Part shown: positions 24,933-33,577 of the stretch, in pieces
Numbering within the stretch: the stretch's first letter is position 1
Layout: the number at the start of each line of letters is the position of its first letter
Assembly (NCBI GenBank): GCA_903827375.1
Contig: CAIKHZ010000200.1
Coordinates: 1 to 64,000, forward strand
Length of the DNA stretch: 64,000 nucleotides
Direction: 5' to 3'
Origin: Akkermansiaceae bacterium
Lineage (GTDB): Bacteria > Verrucomicrobiota > Verrucomicrobiia > Verrucomicrobiales > Akkermansiaceae
Translations under genes and position numbers: made by a program
Notes under the pieces: generated by a model
Databases searched by the model: none
What the model was told of the DNA's origin: nothing
Seen by the model: the letters and a program-made list of their open reading frames with translations, nothing else

Positions 24933-26348
24933 TTAGTGTTGGGGCTTGCGTCTTGTCTTCATCCATTTGCGGAAGTCGCCGCCTTTTGATGGGGGGAGGG
25001 TTCGTTGGCCGAGCCAGTCTTGGAGGGGTTTGATAGGGGCGACATCCAGTGGCAGGTGGTTCATGGCCTTGGACATGGACATGGCGCTTCGCCAGAGGTT
25101 GGGGGAAGTGGCGAGCAAAGCGAAGGGTGCCATTGGGATGGCTGCGGGCGAGGGGACGGCCTCGCGTTTTGCCTTATCGCGCAGGCGGAGCAGGAGGTCG
25201 GGGATGGGGATGTTCACCGGGCAGACCTCATGGCAGGCGCCGCACAGGGTTGAGGCTTTGGGCAGATCTGCGAATTCCGGGAAGCGATCCCCGAAGAGCA
25301 AGGGCGAGAGCACCGCCCCGATTGGCCCGCCGTAGGGTGAGCGATAGGCGTGACCGGATGCCTGTCGATAGATCGGGCACACGTTCTGGCAGGCACCGCA
25401 GCGGATGCAGCGGAGGATTTCCCGGCAGTTAGAGGCGAGCACACTGCTGCGGCCGTTATCCAAGAACACCACATGCATGTGCTCGGGCCCATCGGGTTGG
25501 TTGGCAGAGCGCGGGCCGTTGATGAATTCCGTGTAAACGGTGAGCTGCTGGCCGGTGGCTGAACGGCCTAGCAAATTTAGGAATACTGCCAGATCGGCTT
25601 CGCTAGGGATGAGTTTTTCGATACCGACCAGAGCGATGTGGAGTGGGGCCGGGGCCATGCCGAAGCGGGAGTTCCCTTCGTTGGTGACGATGTCGAGGCG
25701 TCCGCTATCCGCGCAGAGGACGTTGGCGCCGGTGATGCAGGCTTGGGCATCCATGTACTTTTTACGCAGGAAGATCCGGGCGCGGCGGGTGATGGTTTGC
25801 GGGTCGTCGTTGTAATCCTCCGCCACGCCTTCGCGCAGAAACGAGTTGGCGATGCCACGGCGGTTTTTGTGGATGATGGGCTTGACGATGTGTGAGGGAA
25901 TATCGTCGTCGAGTTGGATGATGAATTCTCCGAGGTCGCTTTCCAGGCACTCCACGCCGTTTTCGATGAGAAAGGGATTGAGGTGGATCTCTTCGGCTGC
26001 CATCGACTTGGATTTTGTCAGCCGGCTAACCTGGTGCTGGCGCAGGATGGTGAGGATCGTCTGACGGGCGTCTTCGTCGGTTTCGGCGAAGTGGACGTGC
26101 ACACCGCGCTGGGTCAGTGAGTTTTCCGCTTGGGTCAAATAGTCACCAAGGTGGTGGAGCGTGTGGTCCTTGATGGAACCCGCCAGGTGCCGCAGCTCGT
26201 CAGGCTGGGCGTAGTCCTGATGCAGCACTTGGTAGCGTTTTTCGGTGCCCGCTGCGGATCCGTTGAGTACCGATGCCTGCTTTTCGTCTGCAATCTGGCG
26301 TGCGTAGTCGTCAATGAGTTGGGTGCCGAACATGGGATGGGGGGGCAA
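24933..26348 (-). CDS. lutB: LutB/LldF-family iron-sulfur protein
   Basis: 471 residues with an N-terminal LUD domain ('RLTKSKSMAAEEIHLNPFLIENGVECLESDLGEFIIQLDDDIPSHIVKPIIHKNR') and two ferredoxin-type 4Fe-4S motifs: CIRCGACQNVCP from C314 and CGACHEVCP from C369. The block 'SGHAYRSPYGGPIGAVLSPLL' between them is typical of LutB. It transfers electrons during L-lactate oxidation to pyruvate. It forms a two-gene unit with lutC. Upstream is msrA, so the usual lutA (cysteine-rich CCG-domain subunit) would have to be encoded elsewhere. Confidence 0.92.
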   Translation of the reverse strand: MPPHPMFGTQLIDDYARQIADEKQASVLNGSAAGTEKRYQVLHQDYAQPDELRHLAGSIKDHTLHHLGDYLTQAENSLTQRGVHVHFAETDEDARQTILTILRQHQVSRLTKSKSMAAEEIHLNPFLIENGVECLESDLGEFIIQLDDDIPSHIVKPIIHKNRRGIANSFLREGVAEDYNDDPQTITRRARIFLRKKYMDAQACITGANVLCADSGRLDIVTNEGNSRFGMAPAPLHIALVGIEKLIPSEADLAVFLNLLGRSATGQQLTVYTEFINGPRSANQPDGPEHMHVVFLDNGRSSVLASNCREILRCIRCGACQNVCPIYRQASGHAYRSPYGGPIGAVLSPLLFGDRFPEFADLPKASTLCGACHEVCPVNIPIPDLLLRLRDKAKREAVPSPAAIPMAPFALLATSPNLWRSAMSMSKAMNHLPLDVAPIKPLQDWLGQRTLPPSKGGDFRKWMKTRRKPQH

Positions 26349-26378
26349 AGCAGGAAAATAACTGGGAAATGCCGGGGC

Positions 26379-27017
26379 CTATTTATCCACCTTCAGCCCC
26401 AGCTTTTTGAGCTTGGGCTCGATGATAAATTGGCAATAACCGTTTTTCGACTTATTCTCGAAGTAATAGTTTTGGTGGTAATTTTCGGCCGGATAGAAGT
26501 CGGTGGCCTTGGTGATTTGGGTGACCACGGGCTTTTCGAGGGTTTTGCCGAGTGCCGTTTTTGATGCTTCGGCGGTCTTGCGCTGGGCATCCGAGTGGAA
26601 GAAAATCACTGAGCGGTATTGGGGCCCCTCGTCGTTGCCTTGGCGGTTGAGGGAGGTTGGATCATGCAAATCCCAGAACCAGGCGAGGATGCGCTCGTAG
26701 GAGATTTTTTTAGGATCGAAGACCACTTGCACCACCTCGGCGTGGCCGGTGGTCTTGTCGCATACCTGTTCGTAGGTGGGATTTTTCAACGTCCCGCCCA
26801 TGTAACCGGAGGTCGCAGAAAACACCCCGTCGAGTTGGCTGTAGGCGGCTTCAATGCACCAGAAGCAACCACCGCCGAGCGTGGCGGTCTCGGCACCTTC
26901 AGGTACAACCGGTGTCTTGGCAGGGGCTTTGGCGTCGGTGGACATGGCATTTTTGGGTTCGCAGGACGCCAGTGTAGGCAGCATCAATAACAAGGAAAGT
27001 ACAATTCGCGGATTCAT
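26379..27017 (-). CDS. msrA: Peptide-methionine (S)-S-oxide reductase, putative lipoprotein
   Basis: 212 residues. The signal 'MNPRIVLSLLLMLPTLASCE' ends in a lipobox (LASC), so the enzyme is probably anchored in the envelope instead of being cytosolic. The catalytic motif is GGGCFWCIEAAYSQL, with 'SGYMGGTLKNPTYEQVCDKTTGHAEVVQVVFDP' and 'NDEGPQYRSVIFFH' as further MsrA blocks. It reduces methionine S-sulfoxide in oxidised proteins. Recycling cysteines may be C86 and the C-terminal C198 region (NGYCQF). No msrB is in the window. Confidence 0.93.
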   Translation of the reverse strand: MNPRIVLSLLLMLPTLASCEPKNAMSTDAKAPAKTPVVPEGAETATLGGGCFWCIEAAYSQLDGVFSATSGYMGGTLKNPTYEQVCDKTTGHAEVVQVVFDPKKISYERILAWFWDLHDPTSLNRQGNDEGPQYRSVIFFHSDAQRKTAEASKTALGKTLEKPVVTQITKATDFYPAENYHQNYYFENKSKNGYCQFIIEPKLKKLGLKVDK

Positions 27018-27062
27018 GGGATTGGGGTGGGGACGAGCTGAGTGGATTCTTGTTCGTTGGTT

Positions 27063-27986
27063 TTACCACTCGATTCCAACGCCTTCCTCGGGAATGAGGA
27101 TTTGTTCGCTGATACCCAGCCGATCGGCCTCTGTCAGCAGGCGTTCGAGCGGTTCGTTGAGTGGTTCATTTCCTAACACAAATGTGGCATAGTGCATGGG
27201 GATGAGCACCTTGGCACCGAGATCGGAGAAGGCGCGCACGGCTTCCTCCGGGTTCATGTGGACGTTGCGGCCGCTGGGGGCCTCATACGCACCGATGGGC
27301 ATGAGAGCGACATCGATTTGGTGGCGCCGGCCAATTTCGGCAAAGCCGTCAAAATACGCGCTATCGCCGCAGTGGAAGACACTTTTGTTGCCGGTCCGGA
27401 CGATGTAGCCGCCGTAATTGCGGTGGATATCGTGCAAAAACCGTGCGCCCCAGTGATGGCTCGGGGTGTGGATCACTTCGAGTTCGTCGAAGTGCAGCGA
27501 GTCCCACACGGTCATTTCATGGATGGCCGGAAAGCCAAGCCGTTTGACCAGTTTGGCGCTGCCGAGTGGCACCACAATGCCTTCCCGTGCCTGAAGAATC
27601 CTGAGACTCGGCTTGTGCAGGTGGTCGAAATGCGCGTGGGTCACCAGCACCAAATCCACTTCCGGCACGTCGCTGAGGCGCAGTCCGGGCCGGCGTTGGC
27701 GTTTGACGGGGCCATGCCAGTTAGCCCAATTGGGATCGACGATGACCGAATAGCCGGCGAATTGGAGGAAAAACGAGGCATGGCCGATCCAAGTGATGCG
27801 GACGCGGCCGTTTTGGGGAGCTTCGAGCACGGGTTTGAGCACCTCGCCTTGAGCTTGTTGGAACATACCCGGGACGACCCGGTGGCGGAAGAAGTGTAAA
27901 TTGCGCTTGGGCCAGCCTTTGCGCGGCAAGAGGCCCGTTTGGCGCGTAGGCGTCCATTTTGCGGGTTGATTGCCGATATCCTTCAT
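27063..27986 (-). CDS. MBL-fold hydrolase, NAPE-PLD/RomA-like
   Basis: 307 residues. The metal motif is THAHFDHLH, with 'ITWIGHASFFLQFAGYSVIVDPNWANW' before it and 'VFHCGDSAYFDGFAEIG', 'DVALMPIGAYEAP' and 'LIPMHYATF' after it. This block order is that of the N-acyl-phosphatidylethanolamine phospholipase D/RomA/YjcS-like branch of the metallo-beta-lactamase superfamily. No signal peptide is evident. The substrate in bacteria is generally unknown. The gene is separate from the UlaG-like paralogue at 7212 and not closely related to it. Confidence 0.82.
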   Translation of the reverse strand: MKDIGNQPAKWTPTRQTGLLPRKGWPKRNLHFFRHRVVPGMFQQAQGEVLKPVLEAPQNGRVRITWIGHASFFLQFAGYSVIVDPNWANWHGPVKRQRRPGLRLSDVPEVDLVLVTHAHFDHLHKPSLRILQAREGIVVPLGSAKLVKRLGFPAIHEMTVWDSLHFDELEVIHTPSHHWGARFLHDIHRNYGGYIVRTGNKSVFHCGDSAYFDGFAEIGRRHQIDVALMPIGAYEAPSGRNVHMNPEEAVRAFSDLGAKVLIPMHYATFVLGNEPLNEPLERLLTEADRLGISEQILIPEEGVGIEW

Positions 27987-28038
27987 GGGTGAGGAATCCT
28001 AATGGCATCGGAGATTTTCGCCATGAATTTTTCCACCA

Positions 28039-28815
28039 TTAACGGGCATATGCCGCAGTGATCTTTTCGGCCCAATCCATCGCCCGCGCACCGAAGTCGC
28101 GATCATCCGCCGCGTAAAGGATGCCGCGCGACACATTGATGACGTCCGGAGCTAGGCGTTTGGCCGCCGCCAGCGTAGCCAAATCTCCGCCCTGTGCGCC
28201 TAGACCGGGCACCAGCAACGGCGCGTCTGGCATCCGCTCTAACACATTTGCCGCATTGGTCAAGCCAACGACATACCCGACGTCCGTCGCCCGGCCCTCG
28301 GCTTTGGCCCGTTCGCCCAGAGCGGTCACCAATTCGAAGACAGCCCGCCCATCCAGCAACGTCTGCCTTTGAAAATCTGCTGATCCGGGATTGGATGTCA
28401 CTGCCAGCAGGTAAATGCCCTTCTCCGGCCAATCGAGAAACGGTTCGATAGAATCATAGCCGAGGAATGGGTTGAGAGTGACCGCATCGACGTTCCAGCG
28501 GCCGAAGTACCCCTGCGCATAGTATTTCTGGGTCTCGCCGATGTCACTGCGCTTTGCGTCGAGGATCACCGGCACATCCCCTGGCATCCAGGCCAGCAAA
28601 TTGTCGAGTAAGCGGATGCCATCAATGCCCATTGCCTCAAAGTACGCCATGTTCGGCTTGTAGGCTGCAGCCCATGGGGCGGTTTCCTCCACCACCTGCC
28701 GAAGGAAATTGCCCACAAACTCGATCCCCCCATCCCCGGGCCGCGGATCCAACCCCACACAAAGTCGCGAACCTGTCTTCTTGATCCGTTGCTCCAATCG
28801 TTCCGTGTAGCTCAT
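28039..28815 (-). CDS. pyrF: Orotidine 5'-phosphate decarboxylase, type 2
   Basis: About 258 residues from the ATG at 28815 (MSYTERLEQRI); a GTG nine codons upstream is possible. The catalytic block is 'PVILDAKRSDIGETQKYYA', the type 2 form of the D-A-K-R-x-D-I signature. 'RLCVGLDPRPGD' and 'YKPNMAYFEAMG' are further OMPDC features, and 'LLVPGLGAQGGD' and 'INVSRGILYA' form the phosphate-binding part of the barrel. It makes UMP in pyrimidine synthesis. Confidence 0.93.
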   Translation of the reverse strand: MSYTERLEQRIKKTGSRLCVGLDPRPGDGGIEFVGNFLRQVVEETAPWAAAYKPNMAYFEAMGIDGIRLLDNLLAWMPGDVPVILDAKRSDIGETQKYYAQGYFGRWNVDAVTLNPFLGYDSIEPFLDWPEKGIYLLAVTSNPGSADFQRQTLLDGRAVFELVTALGERAKAEGRATDVGYVVGLTNAANVLERMPDAPLLVPGLGAQGGDLATLAAAKRLAPDVINVSRGILYAADDRDFGARAMDWAEKITAAYAR

Positions 28816-28891
28816 GCCCGAAGCTGCACTTCCCGGCACCACTTCTCAATCAAAAAATTGCCCGGGCAAACGCCACGGACCAGCGTTTGTC

Positions 28892-29809
28892 TCAGCAGCC
28901 GCTTGTCCCGCCTGCGGACTCCAGGTTCTGCAAGGCCGCCTCCAAATCTGGATACTTGAAGCGGAATCCATCCGCAGTTAGAGCCTCTGGCAGAGCCCGC
29001 TGACTGTCTAGCAAGGCACCGCCAAATCCACCTAGCGCAAGCTTAAGGGCGAATCCGGGAACTGGCAGCAGCGCCGGACGATGCAAGGCTGCTGCTAACA
29101 CCCGGGTGAAAGTGGCGTTTCGCTCTGGCCGCGGCGCGGTGGCGTTGACTGCGCCGCGCAGGGAATCGGAAAAAACCGCATGCATGATGGCCGCGTGCAT
29201 GTCGGCCAGATGAATCCACGCCAGCCACTGCCGGCCCGAGCCAAGACGGCCGCCAAGCCCCATGCGGAACACACGCCTCAGCCGTTCATACGCCAACCCA
29301 CCCCGCCCTAACACTACTCCCAGTCGCAGCCGGACCACCCGCACCCCAAGCGTCTCGGCTTGCGCCGCAGCAGCTTCCCAGGCAGCGCATAGTTCTGCTA
29401 GATAGCCACTCCCCGGGCTTGATGACTCAATGAGATCAGCCTCGCCGCCATTGCCGTAATAGCCAATTGCCGAAGCATTCACTAACACCTTGGGCCGTTC
29501 ATCGGCTGGCAATCGGCCGATGGTGGCCACCAGGCTGTTAGTCATTCCGACGCGGCTTTCGAGCATGCGGCGGCGTGCTGCGGGGGTCCATCGTTGGGCG
29601 ACGGACTCACCGGCCAGATTGATCAGAGCGTCGTATCCGGCGAGGTTGAGGGTGGCTGGTGTTTGCCAGTGATCAATACCGGGGATGGCACGGGGGCTTG
29701 AGCGGCTCACGCCAGTCACTGATACCCCGTTAGCGGCAAGCAAGCCGGGCAGTCCGTGCCCCACAAAGCCACTTACGCCAACGATTGCCACGCTTTGGGG
29801 ATGCCGCAT
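28892..29809 (-). CDS. TIGR01777-family NAD-dependent epimerase (YfcH/SDR39U1-like)
   Basis: 305 residues. Nucleotide-binding 'VAIVGVSGFVGHGLPGLLAANG' opens the protein, then 'DALINLAGESVAQRWTPAARRRMLESRV', 'LVNASAIGYYGNGGE' and 'LRLGVVLGRGGLAYERL', which are hallmarks of TIGR01777 epimerases. A C-terminal DUF1731-like part ends with 'LLDSQRALPEALTADGFRFKYPDLEAAL'. The substrate of this family is not known; a nucleotide-sugar role is inferred from homologues. Divergent from the AI-2E family permease at 29938. Confidence 0.9.
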   Translation of the reverse strand: MRHPQSVAIVGVSGFVGHGLPGLLAANGVSVTGVSRSSPRAIPGIDHWQTPATLNLAGYDALINLAGESVAQRWTPAARRRMLESRVGMTNSLVATIGRLPADERPKVLVNASAIGYYGNGGEADLIESSSPGSGYLAELCAAWEAAAAQAETLGVRVVRLRLGVVLGRGGLAYERLRRVFRMGLGGRLGSGRQWLAWIHLADMHAAIMHAVFSDSLRGAVNATAPRPERNATFTRVLAAALHRPALLPVPGFALKLALGGFGGALLDSQRALPEALTADGFRFKYPDLEAALQNLESAGGTSGC

Positions 29810-29937
29810 GCTCCATCATCCGCCATCATCCCTCACCGCGCAAGCAGGGACTGCGATGGCAAGCGAAGCAACACCGCTTTGGCTGCGCATTTTCGCGCTG
29901 GTGTTTTGGGTTGATATGGAATAACAGAAACGCCGCC

Positions 29938-30903
29938 ATGAGCCCAAGCCCCTCCAAACCTGTCGTCGTCTCATACGCCGTCTTTCTCGCAGTCCTGGTG
30001 TTGGCGGGTTGGCTTTCTATGGCCACTCTGTTGATCACGGCATCGTTCGCGCATTTTGTCCTGAATAAGCTCATGTTTTGCCGCAGAAAATGGCTGGCGG
30101 TGGCAATCTTTCTTTTCGTGGTTTGTGTCTTTTTCAGCAGTTCCGCTTATTTCCTCCGGGAGACATTCGAGGCGCTGCCCAAGATTGCCTCGAAATCCAT
30201 ACCTGGCTTGGTGCGATACGCCAGCAATCATGGGATTGGTTTGCCATTTGATGACGAGGAAAGCCTCAAGGACGTGGTGCTGAAGGCCTTGGGAGAGGCC
30301 AAAGGGGTGGTGGGAAACTTTGCGAGGATTGCCACCAAGGAGTTTGTTATATTGGTGGTGGGGGTGGTGGTGGCCATCGGCATTTTCGTGCATCGCGAAC
30401 CGGAAGGCGTGCGGGATGACGAGGAGACTCTTTATTCCCAATATCACTCTCTGATCCTGAGCCGCTTCCGCGCGTTTTATCATTGTTTTGAGACGGTGAT
30501 GGGGGCACAGATGATTATTTCGGCCATCAACACCACTGCCACTTCAGTTTTTGTATTGGTCTTCCATCTTCCCTATGCGGGTGTGGTCATTCCGCTTACA
30601 TTCATTTGCGGCTTGTTGCCCATTATCGGAAACCTCTTGAGCAACACGCTCATCGTCGGTATCGCCTTCACCTTATCTCCCGAGATGGCATTCTGGGCAC
30701 TGATCTTTTTGCTAATCATTCACAAACTTGAGTATTTCCTCAATAGCAAAATCATCGGTTCTCGCATCCGTCATCCCATGTGGCTAACGTTGATCGCTCT
30801 CATTGTGGGTGAACGATTGATGGGCATCCCTGGAATCATCCTGGCACCCGTATTCCTCAACTTTCTCAAGGTGGAAGGTTCCCGTTACCCGGCCAATCAC
30901 TGA
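29938..30903 (+). CDS. AI-2E family transporter
   Basis: 321 residues from the ATG at 29938 (MSPSPSKPVVVSYAVFLAVL); the frame is open to 29785 but would overlap the divergent epimerase gene. About seven membrane segments. The family signature is in the second half: 'LPYAGVVIPLTFICGLLPIIGNLLSNTLIVG' and 'NSKIIGSRIRHPMWLTLIALIVGERLMGIPGIILAPVFLNFL'. The family (TqsA, PerM) covers various small-molecule and ion exporters, so a role with autoinducer-2 should not be assumed. The DUF3472 gene follows 29 bp later. Confidence 0.85.
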   Translation: MSPSPSKPVVVSYAVFLAVLVLAGWLSMATLLITASFAHFVLNKLMFCRRKWLAVAIFLFVVCVFFSSSAYFLRETFEALPKIASKSIPGLVRYASNHGIGLPFDDEESLKDVVLKALGEAKGVVGNFARIATKEFVILVVGVVVAIGIFVHREPEGVRDDEETLYSQYHSLILSRFRAFYHCFETVMGAQMIISAINTTATSVFVLVFHLPYAGVVIPLTFICGLLPIIGNLLSNTLIVGIAFTLSPEMAFWALIFLLIIHKLEYFLNSKIIGSRIRHPMWLTLIALIVGERLMGIPGIILAPVFLNFLKVEGSRYPANH

Positions 30904-30932
30904 GGCCCACTGGGGCTAACAAACTCAATTTT

Positions 30933-32240
30933 ATGAAAAATTCCATTGAAAGCATATCCGGCAACTTGGCTCTATCCGTGTGTGGGTTGCTCCTGCTGGC
31001 CGCGGGTGACGGGTTGGCCGAGGAGGCCCCTCCCGCCGCTGGCAACGGATTGCGGGTGCCAGCCTATTGCGCGTATCTGGATCCCAATCCCGAGGGGGCC
31101 ATCGTCGATAACTCCGGGATTCATGACTGGCAGGATCCGGCCCTCAAAGTCCAGTGGTTCGGGGAAATTAAAACCCCTGGAAAACTCGCTTGTTCGGTTG
31201 AGTTGAAGCTGCCTGAGGGAGCGACGTCGCACATGCGGTTGAGGGTTGGCAGCGGGTCTAACGAGGTCTTCGCAAAAGGGCAGGGGGGGCATACCGTGAG
31301 TGTGGACTTCGGGTCATTTGATATTGCGGCGGCGGGCTATCAGAGGTTTTCCCTCGAGTCGCTCAGTGCCAAAGGCCAGCCGTTCGGACAAATTGAAGCG
31401 CTGGTACTTACCGGTCCAGCAACCAGCCAAGCGCACTTCAATCTCAAAGCCCGCCGCAATGCCGCCTCGGTTCATCTCACCTATCCATTGCCCAAAGACG
31501 TGCAAGTCTCCGCCTTTTATTGCGAGGTGACCGGTGTGGATGATCCCTTGTGGACCTACTACATGGCCTGCGGTTGGCATCGCGGATACTTCGGCATGCA
31601 AGTCAATAGCCCGAGCGAGCGGCGTATCATCTTCAGCGTGTGGGACAGCGGCAACGAAGCTAACGACCGACACAAAGTTAAGGCGGTGGATTGCGTGCAA
31701 CTGGTAGCCAAAGGTGAGGGGGTGGTGGCCGATGGCTTCGGTGGCGAAGGCACCGGCGGGCACAGCCACTTGGTTTACCCGTGGAAGACTGGTGAAAAAC
31801 AGCGCTTTGTGGTGACGGCCAAGCCGGTGGATGCAACCCATACCGAATATTCAGGATACTTTTTCCATCCGGAGCAGCGGCAGTGGTTGCTGATTTCGAG
31901 TTGGCGGGCGCCCAAGGATGGTGGCTATTTGCACGACTTATATAGTTTCAGTGAAAACTTCGGCGGCAGCAATGGCCATTTGCGCCGCAAGGCTCTCTTC
32001 GGTCAGCAGTGGTTCCGCAACTCCGATAACCAATGGACCGAGTTGTGCGACGCAAGCTTCAGTCATGACGAAACAGGCAAGGCTGATAGGTTAGACCGAT
32101 TCATGGGCGTCGAAGATGGCCGGTTCTTCTTGTCGCATGGCGGGTTTTCGGCGGGTTTCACCGAGTATGGAAAGAGGTTCCAGCGGCCGCCAACCGGGAA
32201 AGTTCCCGCTGAATTGCTATTGCCGATGATTCCGAAGTGA
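30933..32240 (+). CDS. Secreted DUF5077/DUF3472 domain protein
   Basis: 435 residues with a weak signal peptide (hydrophobic LALSVCGLLLLAAG). The N-terminal part ('CAYLDPNPEGAIVDNSGIHDWQDP...QWFGEIKTPGKLACSVELKLPEG') matches DUF5077. The rest matches DUF3472: 'DDPLWTYYMACGWHRGYFGMQVNSPSERRIIFSVWDSG', 'GTGGHSHLVYPWKTGEKQRFVVTAKPVD' and 'LLISSWRAPKDGGYLHDLYSFSENF'. These are beta-sandwich domains of unknown biochemical role, often found in secreted carbohydrate-related proteins. The next gene's ribosome site lies within 15 bp of its stop. Confidence 0.8.
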   Translation: MKNSIESISGNLALSVCGLLLLAAGDGLAEEAPPAAGNGLRVPAYCAYLDPNPEGAIVDNSGIHDWQDPALKVQWFGEIKTPGKLACSVELKLPEGATSHMRLRVGSGSNEVFAKGQGGHTVSVDFGSFDIAAAGYQRFSLESLSAKGQPFGQIEALVLTGPATSQAHFNLKARRNAASVHLTYPLPKDVQVSAFYCEVTGVDDPLWTYYMACGWHRGYFGMQVNSPSERRIIFSVWDSGNEANDRHKVKAVDCVQLVAKGEGVVADGFGGEGTGGHSHLVYPWKTGEKQRFVVTAKPVDATHTEYSGYFFHPEQRQWLLISSWRAPKDGGYLHDLYSFSENFGGSNGHLRRKALFGQQWFRNSDNQWTELCDASFSHDETGKADRLDRFMGVEDGRFFLSHGGFSAGFTEYGKRFQRPPTGKVPAELLLPMIPK

Positions 32241-32254
32241 TAGGGGAACTGCCC

Positions 32255-33259
32255 ATGACTCCGCTCCAACGCTATCTCGCAACCCTCGCAGGCAGCCCCG
32301 TCGATCATCTCGCCCGGCTGCCCATTTTAATGCAGTTCGCCGCCGAACGCATCGGCAGCAACTACGCGGCCTTCGCCTCGGACTACCGGGTGCTGGCCCA
32401 AGCCAATATCACTTGCGCAGGTGAATTTGGCATCGACCAAATGAACACCATGTCCGATCCCTATCGAGAAACCCAGGGCTTCGGGGCAAATATTATCTAT
32501 CAGCGAGATATGGTGCCCTATTGTGAAAAACATCCGCTGCAGGATGACCCGGAATTTTCCCGACTCCCCCGCCCGGACCCTCTGGTAGCCGTCCGAATGC
32601 GCGACCGCATCGAGGCGGTTCGACTCTATCAGGCACGCGTCGGCGGCGAGTATTCCATCATGGGCTGGGTCGAGGGACCCGCAGCCCAAGCCGCCGACCT
32701 GCGGCGACTCGATAACTTTTTTCTGGATTTGTTCGATGATGAGGGGTACGTCGGCGGCTTGATGGATCTTTGCGTGGATGTCGCGCTGGACTTTGCGCGC
32801 TTGCAGGTTGGCGCCGGCGCAGACACCATCGGCATCGGCGACGCCGTCGCCAGCCAGGTATCACCCGCACTTTACGAACGACTTATCTTACCACGCGAGC
32901 AACGCCTGGTGCGCGGTATCCAGGCCATGGGGGCAAAGGTCCGCATGCACATTTGCGGCAATATCACACATCTCTTACCTGGCCTCGCCGCCCTCAACCT
33001 CGACGTCATCGACGTGGACCACATGGTTGATCTCACACACGTTCGGCAGGCGCTTGGCCAGCGCGTCGCCATCGGTGGCAACCTCGATCCGGTCACCGAC
33101 ATCCTGCGTGGAACCCCGGATTCGATCCGCCTCAAACTTGAACGCTGCTATCAGGAGGTGGGAAATCCGTTCATCGTCAACGCCGGTTGCGAAATCCCCA
33201 GCGCCACCCCCGCAGCCAATCTGATGGCCCTCTGCGCACCCCTCTCCTATGTCAGTTAG
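32255..33259 (+). CDS. UroD-fold methyltransferase-like protein (MtaA/CmuA type)
   Basis: 334 residues. The start at 32255 is set by AGGGGA seven bases upstream; a GTG at 32237 overlaps the previous stop. The uroporphyrinogen decarboxylase fold is seen in 'EFGIDQMNTMSDPYRETQGFG', 'VEGPAAQAADLR' and 'GADTIGIGDAVASQVSPALYERLILP'. Zinc-ligand-like H232 and C234 (MHICGNITHL) and C312 (NAGCEIPSATP) match the H-x-C...C pattern of the corrinoid/coenzyme M methyltransferases MtaA and CmuA, not haem-pathway UroD. A methyl-transfer or demethylation role is inferred. A second, divergent UroD-fold protein is at 44454-45509. Confidence 0.85.
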   Translation: MTPLQRYLATLAGSPVDHLARLPILMQFAAERIGSNYAAFASDYRVLAQANITCAGEFGIDQMNTMSDPYRETQGFGANIIYQRDMVPYCEKHPLQDDPEFSRLPRPDPLVAVRMRDRIEAVRLYQARVGGEYSIMGWVEGPAAQAADLRRLDNFFLDLFDDEGYVGGLMDLCVDVALDFARLQVGAGADTIGIGDAVASQVSPALYERLILPREQRLVRGIQAMGAKVRMHICGNITHLLPGLAALNLDVIDVDHMVDLTHVRQALGQRVAIGGNLDPVTDILRGTPDSIRLKLERCYQEVGNPFIVNAGCEIPSATPAANLMALCAPLSYVS

Positions 33260-33377
33260 ATGATCTGTTCAGAGATGCGCCGCCGCAATTGCAGAATCAC
33301 CTCTCCACATATATCAATGATTCAAGGAATTAGGCGCGGCTGCAAATTTCTAGCGAGGTGCCTCAGACCCATCGAAC

Positions 33378-33452
<75 letters not shown>

Positions 33453-33577
33453 TTGAATTTTGAAGTGAGCTTGAAAGTGCGCCCCGCGTCGAAGGTGATT
33501 CCCCATCACGCGACGACCTGCAACATCGGGATCTATATCTAACATTTATCCGAAACGCGACAGATTGGTTTCTGGAA

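Noticed and set aside
32255-33259. Haem-pathway uroporphyrinogen decarboxylase (hemE)
   Set aside because: The H-x-C...C zinc-type residues fit MtaA/CmuA methyltransferases, and no haem genes are nearby.
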